This document shows, one piece after another, positions 38,910-51,538 of a stretch of DNA of 64,000 bases. The stretch's first letter is position 1, and each line of letters opens with the position of its first letter. Source of the stretch: Vreelandella olivaria (lineage in GTDB: Bacteria; Pseudomonadota; Gammaproteobacteria; Pseudomonadales; Halomonadaceae); the NCBI GenBank assembly GCA_004295565.1, contig AP019416.1:1736001-1800000 (forward strand). The letters are read 5' to 3'. The position numbers were made by a program, and so were the translations under genes. The notes below the pieces were generated by a model, which saw only the letters and a program-made list of their open reading frames with translations, was not told where the DNA came from and ran no database searches.

Positions 38910-40360
38910 AGGGCATAGCGGCACGTGTATATCGCTTATTGGCCGCCAGTTTTTGCCCTGGCAGCAGTTAATGTTCAAGCGTCCAGCGTAGAAAGTATGC
39001 GTCTTTGGGCGGCGCCGGATCATGCTCGGCTGGTATTTGACCTCTCCGCTGCGACCAATGCCAACGTGTTTTCGCTAGAGAATCCGGCGCGGTTGGTGAT
39101 TGATTTGGATGATACCCAGATGGACACCGACCCCAGCACGCTGCCTTTGCATGACAGTGCCATTACCTCGGTGCGTACCGGCACGCGGGAAGGGGGCGGT
39201 CTCCGGGTCGTGCTTGAACTCAATCGAGAAATTGAGCCGCGCCACTTTACCCTGACGCCTAATGACCAATACGGCCACCGTCTGGTGGTGGATCTCGAAT
39301 ACCCCGGCGAAAGTGCCGTTGAGAACCCCATCGACCCTATTGAAGCGATGATTCGTGATCAGGAGATCCAGGCCCAGCGCGCATCGGCCCAAAGCCAGCT
39401 GCCGGGCGAAGCAGCTCCGCCTAGCGATGCAGCACCGGTTGAAGTGCAGGAGGCCAAGCCGCATCCACGTCGAGACATCATCATCGCCGTCGATGCCGGT
39501 CATGGTGGGGAAGACCCTGGCGCAATTGGCCCTTCAGGCACCCGTGAAAAGGATGTGGTGCTGGAAATTGCCCGTCGTTTAGCTGCTGAGGTGAATGGAA
39601 CGCCAGGCTTTAAGGCGGTGCTAACCCGCGATGGTGACTACTATATTGGGCTGCGTCAGCGCACCGCACTGGCCCGCGAACAGAAGGCGGACTTCTTCGT
39701 CTCCATCCACGCCGATGCCTTTACCAGCCCACGCCCTCAGGGCAGCTCGGTCTATGCGCTGTCGCAACGTGGCGCCACCTCGGAAACCGCCCAGTGGCTG
39801 GCCGATAGCGAAAATCGCTCGGATCTGATCGGCGGTGTCGATGGCAATCTCTCTTTACGTGATAAAGACCAGGTACTGCGTGGGGTGTTGTTGGACTTGA
39901 CCATGACCGCGACCCTAAACGATTCGCTCTCTATCGGTGGGCAGGTGTTGGAACAGTTAGGGCGGATTAACCGGTTGCACAAGTCCAGGGTAGAGCAGGC
40001 GGGGTTTATGGTGCTTAAATCCCCGATATCCCCTCGCTGTTGATTGAGGTTGGCTTTATCTCTAACCCTGACGAAGAGCGTCGTTTGCGTGACCCGGTGC
40101 ACCAGTCAGGGCTTTCCCAGGCGATTTTCAGTGGCTTACGCGACCACTTCCAGCGCTACCCGCCGCCAGCCAGCCTGCTAGCCTGGCAGCGTGATAATCA
40201 GCGCCAGCCGTCGGGTAACGAGTACCGCATTCAGTCAGGGGATACTCTGTCAGCGATTGCCGTGCGCCACGGCGTGCCGGTGAATCAACTGAAGCAGGCC
40301 AATGATTTGAATGGTGACGTGATCCGCGTAGGCCAAGTGTTACAGATACCCCGCTCATGA
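38900..40360 (+). CDS. amiB: N-acetylmuramoyl-L-alanine amidase (AMIN + Amidase_3 + LysM)
   Basis: Periplasmic zinc amidase that cleaves septal peptidoglycan for daughter-cell separation. The start at 38900 overlaps the tsaE stop. The N-terminal export signal is broken by a run of T near 38952 (continuing as ALAAVNVQA). An AMIN domain follows (SMRLWAAPDHARLVFDLSAA). The Amidase_3 domain carries zinc ligands His in AVDAGHGGEDPGA, Glu in REKDVVLEIA and His in FFVSIHADAF. A LysM domain ends the protein (YRIQSGDTLSAIAVRHGVPV). A second break lies near 40018; the Glu of LLIEVGFISNPDEE follows. Confidence 0.94.
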
Positions 40361-40369
40361 GGTTTTGTC

Positions 40370-42281
40370 GTGACTGATATGACCGCTACCGTACCGCGCA
40401 TACAGGTACTCGACCCACGGCTGGCCAACCAGATTGCCGCCGGTGAGGTGGTTGAGCGTCCTTCATCGGTGACCAAAGAGCTGATAGAGAACGCTATCGA
40501 CGCGGGTAGCCAGCGCATTGAAGTGGAAATTGAGCAGGGCGGAGCGCGGCTGATTAAGGTGCGCGATGACGGCATCGGTATTGGCGAAGAGGATTTGCCG
40601 CTGGCCCTGGCCCGCCATGCCACCAGTAAGATCGGCAGTTTGGAAGACTTGGAAGGCGTTAGCTCGTTGGGCTTTCGCGGCGAGGCGCTGGCGTCGATCA
40701 GCTCCGTTTCCCGGCTGGAGTTGATCTCTAATGCCAAAGACGACCCCCGCCATGGCTGGCGGGTGGTGGCAGAAGGGCGGGGCATGGATGCGCGGGTGAC
40801 CCCCGCACCACACCCCCGAGGTACTAGCGTCGGCGTGCGCGACCTGTTTTTTAATACCCCCGCTCGGCGCAAGTTTCTGCGCACAGAAAAGACTGAGTTT
40901 GCCCATGTAGAAGAGGCGTTTCGCCGTCAGGCGCTATCCCGCTACGATATTGCCTGGGTGTTGCGTCATAACCAAAAAGTCATTCATCAGCTGCCAGCGG
41001 GTCACTCAGCGGCGGCCCGGGAGCGGCGGATTGCCTCGCTGTTGGGTAAGAACTTTATCGAGCACGCCCGCTACATTGAGCGCGAAGCGGGCGGTTTGCG
41101 GCTAAGTGGCTGGGTGGGCCTGCCCACCCATTCGCGCCCCAGGCCGACCAGCAGTACTTTTTCGTTAACGGACGCGTTGTGCGTGACCGCCTAGTTGCCC
41201 ATGCGGTGCGCCAAGCCTATCGCGACGTGCTGTTTAACGGTCGTCATCCGGTGTTTGTGCTCTATCTGGAACTCGATCCAGACGTTGTGGACGTCAACGT
41301 TCACCCCACCAAGCATGAAGTGCGCTTTCGTGATGGCCGCATGGTGCACGATTTTCTCTACTCCAGCCTCCACCACTCCCTGGCGTCCGCTAAACCCGCC
41401 GAGAGCGCAGAGGAGGGTGAGGCCGAGATGGCTGATACACCGGGCGCATCGCCACAGGGTGAAGCTTCAGCAGCGGGCGCCGAACAGCCCCGCTGGCAGC
41501 AGCAGGGGATTGCGCTGACTCACTCGCCGGATCGCCACCCAGGTGCCGAGCGGGTGCGCCGCTTTATGCAGGGCTATCAGGCGCTCCACCCCAATCATGA
41601 AGAGACCCTGTTAACGCCACAGCCGAGCGCTCCCCAGCGAAGTGATGAGGTGCGTGAAGCGCCCTGTCGATGCCCGATAACGACCCCACTGCGCCGCCGC
41701 CGCTGGGGTTTGCCTTGGGGCAGTTACACGGTATTTATATTCTTGCCCAGAACGCAGAGGGCTTGGTGTTGGTGGATATGCACGCCGCCCACGAGCGCAT
41801 TGTCTATGAACGCATGAAAACTCAGCTGGCCGCGGCGAAAGGGCTGGATGCGCAACCGCTGCTGGTGCCCGTTTCCATCGCCGCCAGCCGGGCTGAAGTG
41901 GCCACCGCAGAGAGCGAGCAAGAAGCGATTGCCAAGCTGGGGATTGAGCTGGATATCGCCGGGCCGGAAACGCTACTGGTACGTCAATTGCCCGCCTTGC
42001 TTGCCCAGGCTGACCCTGAGGCGCTGGTACGCCAGATGCTGGAAGAGCTGGCGCGGTATGGGCGTACCCACCAAGTCGAGGCTCGCTTGCATGAACTGCT
42101 CTCCACCATGGCTTGCCATGGCAGTGTGCGCGCCAACCGACGGCTAACGATTGATGAAATGAACGCGCTGCTACGCGATATGGAGCGCACCGAGCGCAGC
42201 GACCAGTGTAATCATGGCCGTCCTACCTGGACGCAGATGGGGCTAAAAGCGCTCGATCGGCTGTTCTTGCGTGGACAGTAG
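40370..42281 (+). CDS. mutL: DNA mismatch repair protein MutL
   Basis: GHKL ATPase coordinating mismatch repair. The start GTG at 40370 lies close after the amiB stop; ATG at 40379 is an alternative. ATP-site motifs are [36 protein letters not shown] and [15 protein letters not shown]. The transducer part has [14 protein letters not shown] and [14 protein letters not shown] variable acidic linker follows. The C-terminal dimerisation domain has [18 protein letters not shown], and [13 protein letters not shown] and NHGRPT near the end. Frame breaks lie near 41125 and 41665. The C-terminal part lacks an obvious endonuclease DQHA motif at DMHAA, as in MutH- or non-nicking-type MutL. Confidence 0.95.
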
Positions 42282-42328
42282 CTGCGCAGACAATAGCACT
42301 CACCCTTTTTCTTACCTGATGGAAACGC

Positions 42329-43267
42329 ATGGCTGATACGCGCCCCTGGGCGATTTTTTTAATGGGCCCGACGGCCGCCGGGAAAACCGATACCGCCATG
42401 GCACTGCACGAGCGCCTGGGGCATGAGCTGATTAGCGTTGATTCGGCCATGGTGTATCGCGGTATGGATATTGGCAGTGCCAAACCCAGTGCGGCGGAGC
42501 TTGCCCGTGCGCCCCATCATCTGATCGATATCCGTGACCCAGCAGAACCCTATTCGGCCGCCGATTTTCGGGTAGATGCGTTTTCGCTTATGCGACAAAT
42601 CAGCGCGGCGGGCAGGGTGCCACTCTTGGTCGGCGGTACTATGCTCTACTACAAACAGCTGGTCGAAGGGGTTGCAAATCTGCCGTCTGCTGATCCGGCG
42701 ATTCGCCAACGGCTTGAAGCCCAGTGGCAGGCTGAGGGGCTAATCTCACTGCATAAACAGCTCGCGGAAGTGGATGCGGTGTCTGCCCAGCGCATTCATC
42801 CCAATGACCCGCAGCGTCTGATGCGTGCCCTGGAGGTGTACTTCGCCAGTGGGCGGCCAATGAGTGAACTCTGGGCGGAGCAACAGCCGGAAACCTTTCC
42901 CTGGCGCGTGTTGTCCATAGCATTGGCACCCAGTGATCGCAGCTTGCTGCATCAACGTATTGCTCAGCGTTTCGAAGTAATGTTGGGTGAGGGCTTGATA
43001 AATGAAGTCGCCGCCCTCAAAAAGCGTAACGACTTACATTTAGGCCTGCCGGCGATGAAGAGTGTTGGTTATCGCCAAGTGTGGGAATACCTGGAAGGTG
43101 AGTATGATTATGCCACTCTCGTTGAGCGAGGCGTCATTGCAACTCGTCAGTTGGCCAAACGACAACTAACTTGGTTGAGAAGCTGGCCAGAACTTAACTG
43201 GGTAGATTCACAGCGCTCGGATGCACTGGATCAGGTGCTGAAACTCGTGCGTGACAGCGGTGCTTAG
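42329..43267 (+). CDS. miaA: tRNA dimethylallyltransferase
   Basis: Adds the isopentenyl group to A37 of tRNAs reading UNN codons. The product is 312 residues, intact. The P-loop is [17 protein letters not shown]. Other motifs are [72 protein letters not shown] and [19 protein letters not shown]. It lies between mutL and hfq as in many Gammaproteobacteria. Confidence 0.97.
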   Translation: MADTRPWAIFLMGPTAAGKTDTAMALHERLGHELISVDSAMVYRGMDIGSAKPSAAELARAPHHLIDIRDPAEPYSAADFRVDAFSLMRQISAAGRVPLLVGGTMLYYKQLVEGVANLPSADPAIRQRLEAQWQAEGLISLHKQLAEVDAVSAQRIHPNDPQRLMRALEVYFASGRPMSELWAEQQPETFPWRVLSIALAPSDRSLLHQRIAQRFEVMLGEGLINEVAALKKRNDLHLGLPAMKSVGYRQVWEYLEGEYDYATLVERGVIATRQLAKRQLTWLRSWPELNWVDSQRSDALDQVLKLVRDSGA

Positions 43268-43448
43268 CGTAAGATAGTCCGCTAAGATAGTAACTTAGTA
43301 GATGTGTTTTCGATTGGCGGAGTGATTGGCCTTTCGATTATCACTAGGCTCTTCGGGCATCATTCGGCCTTCCGGGCAGTAATAAATAGTGCGGCGTAGC
43401 ACCAGTAGGGCACGCCATTTGATAATTAACCCCCAACGACAGTTTTAG

Positions 43449-43706
<258 letters not shown>

Positions 43707-43739
43707 CACCGCTGGAGAAGCAAGAGAGTCCACGAGGTA

Positions 43740-45049
43740 TTGATTGTTTTCGAACGCCCAGACGCCGGTGAAACGGCAGTTCTTGTTCACGTCGATTTTC
43801 ATGATGAACAAAAACGTGAAGACCCGGGTGAGTTTTTAGAGCTCGTACGCTCTGCTGGTGCAGAGCCTGCGACTCTACTCACTGCTAGCCGCCATCGACC
43901 TGACTCGCGCACCTTTATTGGGTCAGGTAAGTTGGAAGAGCTGCGAGCACTGCTCGCGGCTCACGAGGCAGAACTGGTGATCTTCAACCATAGTTTAAGT
44001 CCCTCTCAAGAGCGCAATGTTGAGCAAGAGCTCAAGTGTCGAGTACTTGACCGTACCGGTTTGATTCTTGATATCTTTGCGCAGCGGGCAAGAACCCACG
44101 AAGGTAAGCTGCAGGTAGAGCTTGCTCAGCTTGAATATATGTCGACTCGCCTAGTGCGGGGTTGGACACACCTAGAGCGCCAAAAGGCGGGATAGGCCTG
44201 CGCGGCCCAGGTGAAACACAGTTAGAGACTGACCGTCGACTGCTCCGCGGGCGGATCAAGTCGATCCATAAGCGGCTCGATAAAGTACGCAGTCAGCGTG
44301 ACCAGAATCGCCGCGCGCGCACGTGCGGAAATTCATAGCGTATCGCTGGTAGGATACACCAACGCCGGTAAGTCGACCCTGTTTAACGCTTTGACCAATT
44401 CCGAAGTGTATGCAGCCGACCAGTTGTTTGCGACACTTGACCCCACTCTACGACGGCTTGAGATTGAAGACGTGGGCCCCGTGGTGATGGCTGACACCGT
44501 CGGCTTTATTCGCCACTTGCCGCACAAACTGGTTGAGGCGTTTCAAGCGACGCTACAGGAGGCCTCGGAGGCGTCTCTGCTGGTACATGTGATCGATGCC
44601 GCAGACCCTGACCGCGAATTAAACGTGGAGCAGGTGGAGCTAGTGCTCAAAGAGATCGGCGCCGATGATGTGCCGGTACTCAAAGTCATGAATAAAATTG
44701 ATAAGCTCGATAGTGCCCCACGCATAGAGCGCGATGGCCACGGCATGCCCGAAGTTGTTTGGTTATCAGCCCAGCAGGGCAGGGCTTAGAGCTGTTGCAT
44801 GAAGCGCTGAGCGAGCGCCTGGCCAACGATGTTATAGGCTTTTCGCTGACGCTTACGCCAGAGCAAGGTAAGCTGCGCGCAGGTCTGCATGAGCTGAATG
44901 CCGTTCGCGAGGAAGCCTTTGATGAGCAGGGGCACTCGGTGCTGGATGTGCGTTTGCCGCGTCGCGATTTTAACCAGCTAATGGCTCAGCTGGGCGAGCG
45001 TGCCAATACCTATTTACCTGAAGCGCTGCAGGAAACTGAAGATTGGTAG
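43740..45049 (+). CDS. hflX: GTPase HflX, ribosome rescue/splitting factor
   Basis: A GTPase that splits stalled or heat-damaged ribosomes. The N-terminal HflX domain has [33 protein letters not shown] and [14 protein letters not shown]. After breaks near 44190 and 44310, the G domain has [15 protein letters not shown] (G1), [20 protein letters not shown] (G3) and VMNKIDKLD (G4). A third break lies near 44775. The likely start is the TTG at 43740 ([10 protein letters not shown]); no ATG or GTG is well placed. It lies 33 nt after hfq. Confidence 0.94.
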
Positions 45050-45196
45050 CCTCACCGTATAATGTCTAGTACGCTGTCGGTATCTGGTTTTGTATAAAAA
45101 CGGTACAAGATTAAAGAGCAATAATATCAAAACGCCAGCGCTTCGTTGATCGACGAAGCCAGATGCGTGAGCGAATACCCTTAGTGGAGAAGAAGT

Positions 45197-46465
45197 ATGG
45201 CCTGGAATGAGCCTGGTGGTGGCAACCAGCACGACCCTTGGAGTAGTGGCGGCCGACGCGGTGGAAACGATGGTAATGGAAACCGTGGCAATAACAGTGG
45301 CGGCGACAATGGCAATAAAGGCGGCAACAACCAAGGCCCGCCTGACTTGGATGAAGCGCTGAAGAAGTTTCAGGACAAGCTCAACAGTATGCTGGGTGGG
45401 GGCAAAAAAGGCGGTGGCAGGAAAACCGGCGGTGGCGGTAGCGATAAGAACCGCAACCCCTTTGCACTTCCAGGTCTTCTGATTATCGTTGCGCTGGCGA
45501 TCTGGGCCGCGATGGGCTTCTACTTGGTGGATCAGTCCGAGCGGGGTGTTGTGCTTCGTTTTGGTGAATACCAAGATGTCGTCAACCCCGGCCTTCAGTG
45601 GAATCCGCCGCTGATTGACGATGTGCGTATGGTCAATGTGACCCGTGTACGCTCGCTGTCGCAGACACAGTCGATGCTGACACGTGACGAAAACATTGTC
45701 GAAGTGGAAATTTCTGCTCAGTACCAAGTAGCTAATCCACGTGATTTCGTACTCAACGTACGTGATCCTGCTGTCTCGATTGAGAACGCGCTGGATTCGG
45801 CGTTACGTCACGTCGTAGGTGGTACTGATATGATCGATATTCTTACCTCGGGGCGTGAGATTCTGGGTAGCTCGGTCGCCAGTCGTCTGCAGTCTTACCT
45901 GGATAACTACGGTGCCGGTATTCGTTTGCAAACCATCAACATCGAGTCCACTTCGGCCCCTGCGCCAGTGATCGATGCCTTCGATGACGTTATCCGTGCC
46001 CGTGAAGATCGCCAGCGTACGATCAACCAGGGTATTGCCTACGCCAACGCGATTATTCCCGAGGCGCAAGGTCAGGCGCAGCGTATTGTTGAGCAAGGCC
46101 AGGGTTACCGTGAATCGGTAGTCGCTGAAGCGCAGGGTCAAGCCAACCGCTTTAACTCGCTGCTTTCCGAGTACACTAACGCGCCGGAGATCATGCGTGA
46201 GCGCATGTACCTGGACACAATGGAAGAAGTGTTCGGCAAAACACCGAAGGTGTTGCTGGACGTGAGCGAAAACGCGCCGTTGATGTATCTGCCGCTAGAT
46301 CAGCTTAGAGGTGGCAGCAGTAACCGCAGCAACGCTTCCAGCGGAAGTGCCGATAGCGATGAACAGCTAGACCCGAGTGTGCTTGAGCGTTTGCGCAATA
46401 CTCAGGGTAGCGCTAGCTCTTCATCAAATACCAATAGTAGCTCCATCCGCAGGGAGGGCCGGTAA
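45197..46465 (+). CDS. hflK: FtsH protease regulator HflK
   Basis: Membrane SPFH/stomatin-family protein that forms the HflKC complex around FtsH. The frame is intact (422 residues). The N-terminal 85 residues form an unusually rich Gly/Asn low-complexity tail (SGGRRGGNDGNGNRGNNSGG). A membrane anchor (LPGLLIIVALAIWAAMGFYL) and the SPFH domain (VDQSERGVVLRFGEYQDVVN) follow. The C-terminus is Ser/Asn rich. GGAGAAGAAG precedes the start. The stop is directly followed by the hflC ATG. Confidence 0.95.
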   Translation: MAWNEPGGGNQHDPWSSGGRRGGNDGNGNRGNNSGGDNGNKGGNNQGPPDLDEALKKFQDKLNSMLGGGKKGGGRKTGGGGSDKNRNPFALPGLLIIVALAIWAAMGFYLVDQSERGVVLRFGEYQDVVNPGLQWNPPLIDDVRMVNVTRVRSLSQTQSMLTRDENIVEVEISAQYQVANPRDFVLNVRDPAVSIENALDSALRHVVGGTDMIDILTSGREILGSSVASRLQSYLDNYGAGIRLQTINIESTSAPAPVIDAFDDVIRAREDRQRTINQGIAYANAIIPEAQGQAQRIVEQGQGYRESVVAEAQGQANRFNSLLSEYTNAPEIMRERMYLDTMEEVFGKTPKVLLDVSENAPLMYLPLDQLRGGSSNRSNASSGSADSDEQLDPSVLERLRNTQGSASSSSNTNSSSIRREGR

Positions 46466-47361
46466 ATGATTAATAATCGATCCCTGCTGATTGTTGGTGG
46501 TCTGGCGGCCGTGGCATGGCTGGCGAGTAACACTCTGTACGTGGTAGACGAAACCGAGCGTGCTGTTAAGCTGCGCTTTGGTGAAGTTATCGAAGAGAAT
46601 ATTCAGCCCGGCTTGCACGCCAAAGTGCCGATTGCGCAAACGATCCGTAAGTTTGATGTTCGTCTTTTAACGCTGGACACCGATACCAGCCGTTACCTGA
46701 CGCTCGAGCAGAAAGCAGTGATTGTCGACTCCTACGTTAAGTGGCAGGTGGTCAATCCTACCCGCTACTACGAGGCAACGGCAGGCGATGAGCTAATGGC
46801 TATCCGCTTGATTCAGCCGCGAGTAGATGAAAGCCTGCGTAATGAATTTGGTCGCTTGAACCTTCAGGAAATTATTGCCGAACGGCGTGATGATCTGATG
46901 ATCGGCCCCACTGAGGAGCTCGACGCGCTTATGCGTGAAGAGCTTGGGGTCGCTATTCGGGATATCCGCATCAAGCGCATCGACTTGCCGGAAGATGTCT
47001 CGGCAGCAGTGTTTGAGCGCATGCGCTCCGAGCGTGAGCGCGAAGCCCGTGAGTGGCGAGCTCAGGGTCAGGAAGAAGCCGAGCGTATTCGCGCCAACGC
47101 GGATCGCCGTCGCCAGTACTGTTGGCCCAGGCCAATGAGCGCGCCGAGACACTGCGCGGTGAAGGTGATGCCCAGGCCGCTGCGATCTTCTCAGAAGCCT
47201 ATGGCCAGGATCAGGAGTTCTTCTCTTTCTGGCGTAGTCTGAATGCTTACAGCGAGAGCTTCGCCGATGATGGCAATCTAATGGTGCTGGAGCCAAGTAG
47301 CGATTTCTTCCGCTATTTGCGTAATCCTACGCCAGCAGGTAATGAAAGCGACAGCGAGTAA
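46466..47361 (+). CDS. hflC: FtsH protease regulator HflC
   Basis: Partner of HflK. The start at 46466 directly abuts the hflK stop. The N-terminal membrane anchor (SLLIVGGLAAVAWLASNTLYV) and SPFH domain (VDETERAVKLRFGEVIEENI) are seen, followed by DIRIKRIDLPEDVSAAVFER and MRSEREREAREWRAQGQEEA. A frame break near 47110 continues as LAQANERAETLRGEGDAQAA and AYGQDQEFFSFWRSLNAY, the usual HflC end. Confidence 0.95.
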
Positions 47362-47444
47362 GTTGCTTTTGCCGGGTGTCCTCGTCTCGTCATTCCTATG
47401 GCCAGGCGGGGTTCACCCGGCCAATAAACGTGATAGAATTTATT

Positions 47445-47468
47445 AACCGGGCGTCGCCCGGTTTTTTT
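47445..47468 (+). terminator. Intrinsic terminator between hflC and hisZ
   Basis: ACCGGGC-GTC-GCCCGGT followed by a run of seven T. A strong intrinsic terminator about 85 nt after the hflC stop and 92 nt before hisZ. Confidence 0.9.
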
Positions 47469-47559
47469 GTGGCCCTTGTTTAACGCTAATGTCGCCAATG
47501 ACCATGCGACGTTACTGATTGAATGTGCTGGGCCTTCATCGTCTTGCAGGACTGTTCAC

Positions 47560-48755
47560 ATGACCATCGCTGACCGCTGGCTGCTGCCCGACGGCATGGA
47601 TGAGGTGCTTCCGCCTCAGGCAAGCCGTATGGAAGAGCTGCGCCGTGCGCTGCTCGATCTTTATCACTGCTGGGGCTATGACCAGGTCATGCCGCCACCG
47701 GTGGAGTTTCTAGATTCCCTATTAACCGGCACCGGTACGGATCTGGATCTTCAGACTTTCAAGCTGACCGACCAGTTAACCGGCCGCATGATGGGCGCCT
47801 CGGCGGACGTTACACCGCAAGTGGCGCGGATGGATGCCCACTCGCTAAAACGTCAGGAATCGGTGCGTCTTTGCTACTGCACTAACGTGCTGCGTGCCAA
47901 GGCAGACCAGCATCAGGGTGGCCGTAGCCCAGTGCAGGTGGGGGCTGAGTTGTTTGGTCATGCAGGGCTTGAGGCAGACAGTGAAATTATTCACTTGGCG
48001 CTGGCCAGTATGAAAGCCGCAGGTGCGGAAGAGATTCACCTGGCGCTTGGGCATATCGGCATCTACCGCAGCCTTGTTGAAGCCGCAGCGCTTAGCGATG
48101 AGCAAGAGGGGCGCTATTTGAGGCGTTAGCGCTAAAGTCGCCCACTCAACTGGCGCAGCTTGTAGACGCCAGTGTCAGCGACCCGGCCTTGGCGGATATG
48201 TTATTGGCCTTGGGCGAACTGCATGGCGGCGCGGATATTTTGCCTCAGGCGCGGGAGCGTTTTGCCGGGGCGCCCGCCTCGGTGACAGCGGCACTGGATC
48301 AACTGGATGCGCTTTATCAAGGCGTGCTGGCACGCTTTGATGTATCGCTCTACTTTGACTTGGCGGAGCTGCGCGGCTATCAATACCACACGGGTATGAT
48401 GTTTGCCGCCTATGTGCCGGGCTATGGCCATGCGCTGGCTAAAGGCGGGCGTTATGATGATACCGGGCGGGCTTTTGGTCGTGCCCGCCCGGCCACTGGC
48501 TTCTCAATGGATCTGAAGCAGTTGGCATCGCTGGCGCCGGCATCCCCGAGTCGTGGGGCTATTTGGTCGCCCGCTACGCAGGATGCGTCGCTCAACGCTG
48601 CCATCGTCGCGCTGCGTGAGCAGGGTGAACGCGTGATTCAAGCGCTGCCAGGGCAGCGTACTGGGCCGGCGGAGCATGAGTGTGACCGCCGTCTTGAGCT
48701 TTATCGACGGCCGTTGGCAGCCAACGGCCCTGACACAAGAGACGAGTGCATCATA

Positions 48756-48756
<1 letters not shown>
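47560..48756 (+). CDS. hisZ: ATP phosphoribosyltransferase regulatory subunit
   Basis: A catalytically inactive HisRS paralogue that regulates HisG in histidine synthesis. The start is at 47560 ([20 protein letters not shown]). Class II synthetase-like motifs are seen ([54 protein letters not shown] and [20 protein letters not shown]). A frame break near 48120 and another near 48700 are present; the true end is [18 protein letters not shown], with the TAA overlapping the purA ATG (TAATG). Without the correction the frame would appear fused to purA. Confidence 0.93.
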
Positions 48757-50049
<1,293 letters not shown>

Positions 50050-50099
50050 GAGCGGTTAGCACGCTGGTCACTGTTAGTGAGCAGATGAGTAGATGAATC

Positions 50100-50126
50100 A
50101 AAAGGGGCAACTTAGTTGCCCCTTTT
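50100..50126. terminator. Bidirectional terminator between purA and cobO
   Basis: AAAGGGGCAA-CTTAG-TTGCCCCTTT, a perfect 10-bp stem flanked by A on the left and T on the right, so it can act on both strands between the convergent purA and cobO genes. Confidence 0.9.
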
Positions 50127-50143
50127 GCGTAGAGGGTGAGTAT

Positions 50144-50743
50144 TTAAAAGTCGATCCCGCGGCGTGCCTTAAGGCCGTTATTGAAGGCATGGCGCACTTC
50201 CTGCATTTCGGTCACCGTATCGGCCATGGCGACGAGTTCGCGGTGTGCGTTACGGCCGGTAATAATCACTGTCTGCTCAACAGGGCGATTCTCCAGCGCC
50301 TGTTTAACGGTTTCTATCTCCAGGTAGCCAAATTTGAGCATATAGGTGATTTCGTCGAGTACCACCAGATAGGTTGCTGGATCCGCCAGCATACGCTCAG
50401 CCTCTTTCCATACGGCTTGGCAGGCGTCGGTGTCTGCTTGACGGTTTTGCGTATCCCAGGTGAAGCCAGTGGCCATTATCGCCACCTCTAGATTGGCATC
50501 CTCCTCCAATCGATTGCGCTCGCCGCACTCCCATAACCCTTTGATAAACTGCACCACGCCTACTTTATAGCCATAACCCAAAGCGCGGGTGACCGTGCCC
50601 CAGGCAGCGGTTGTTTTACCTTTTCCGTTCCCGGTGTTAACAATGATGAGGCCCCGTTGCTCGTTGGCACTGGCGACTTTCTCCTCTACGCGCGCTTTAA
50701 GCTTCTCCATAGAGGCTTTGTGGCGGGTGTCGCGGTCACTCAT
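50144..50743 (-). CDS. cobO: Cob(I)yrinic acid a,c-diamide adenosyltransferase
   Basis: Adenosylates corrinoids in cobalamin synthesis or salvage. The product is 199 residues, intact. The P-loop at GLIIVNTGNGKGKTTAAWGT is followed by ALGYGYKVGVVQFIKGLWEC, MATGFTWDTQNRQADTDA, LVVLDEITYMLKFGYL and TVIITGRNAHRELVAMADTV. The CobO/BtuR family length is typical. It stands alone; I see no cobalamin riboswitch in the 244 nt upstream. Confidence 0.95.
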   Translation of the reverse strand: MSDRDTRHKASMEKLKARVEEKVASANEQRGLIIVNTGNGKGKTTAAWGTVTRALGYGYKVGVVQFIKGLWECGERNRLEEDANLEVAIMATGFTWDTQNRQADTDACQAVWKEAERMLADPATYLVVLDEITYMLKFGYLEIETVKQALENRPVEQTVIITGRNAHRELVAMADTVTEMQEVRHAFNNGLKARRGIDF

Positions 50744-50987
50744 GGTATCTCCTGGTAAAAGGGCAGACTGACAATAGTCACTTTTATAAACCGCTAGCCT
50801 AAGCTATCAGCAAAGGGTTGAACATCTTTGCGGCTGCCTTGAGGATAATTTTTGTATAGATATTCCCCCTATTTCGTTAACCTTTGTCTTAATAATTCAT
50901 TCCCACAATCAACAAACAACAACAGAATTGGCCCCTAGGGGCTGGCTGCTCTAGAATAGGGGGTCATGTCTTGCCAGGAATTACACC

Positions 50988-51472
50988 ATGCCCTCATTTG
51001 ATATTGTCTCAGAGTTCGATAAACACGAAGGCGCTAACGCCGTTGATCAAGCCAACCGGGAAGTGCAGTCGCGGTTTGATTTTTAAAGGGGTCGACGCCA
51101 GCTTTACCCTAGAAGGCGACAAAGTGCAGCTCGAAGCGGAAGTCGATTTCCAGCTTAAGCAGATGCTCGATGTGCTGCGCGCCCGTCTTATCGCCCGGGG
51201 ATCGATGCCCGCTGTATGGATATTCAAGACCCGATACTCTCCGGCGTGAAAGCGCGCCAGGAAGTCGCTCTCAAGGAGGGGCTCGACGCGGCAGAAGCCA
51301 AAGACATCGTCAAGCGCATCAAGGCCAGCAAACTCAAAGTGCAGGCGCAAATTCAGGGTGAGAAGGTGCGTGTCACGGGGAAAAAGCGCGATGATTTACA
51401 AGCTGTCATGGCGCTGCTGCGCGGCGAAGAGGGCCGGATCTTCCGCTCCAGTTTGATAACTTCCGCGACTAG
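50988..51472 (+). CDS. yajQ: YajQ family nucleotide-binding protein
   Basis: A small two-ferredoxin-fold protein known to bind nucleotides (cyclic di-GMP in some relatives). [20 protein letters not shown] and REVQSRFDF start it. An extra T in a T-run near 51084 creates a false TAA, after which [20 protein letters not shown] continues. Further breaks lie near 51205 and 51440. The usual end QFDNFRD is present with the TAG at 51470-51472. Total length about 160 residues, as usual. Confidence 0.93.
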
Positions 51473-51538
51473 CCCGTGGTAGTTAGCTTTCGAACATTTT
51501 AATTATGTAATATTCGTTTTATACAGGAGTCACGCACT

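Noticed and set aside
45014-45727. A long open frame on the minus strand opposite hflX and hflK.
   Set aside because: It mirrors the Gly/Asn-rich repetitive part of hflK and has no ribosome binding site or recognisable motif.
50744-50987. Possible cobalamin riboswitch upstream of cobO.
   Set aside because: I could not find a B12-box-like segment or the expected stems in this gap.
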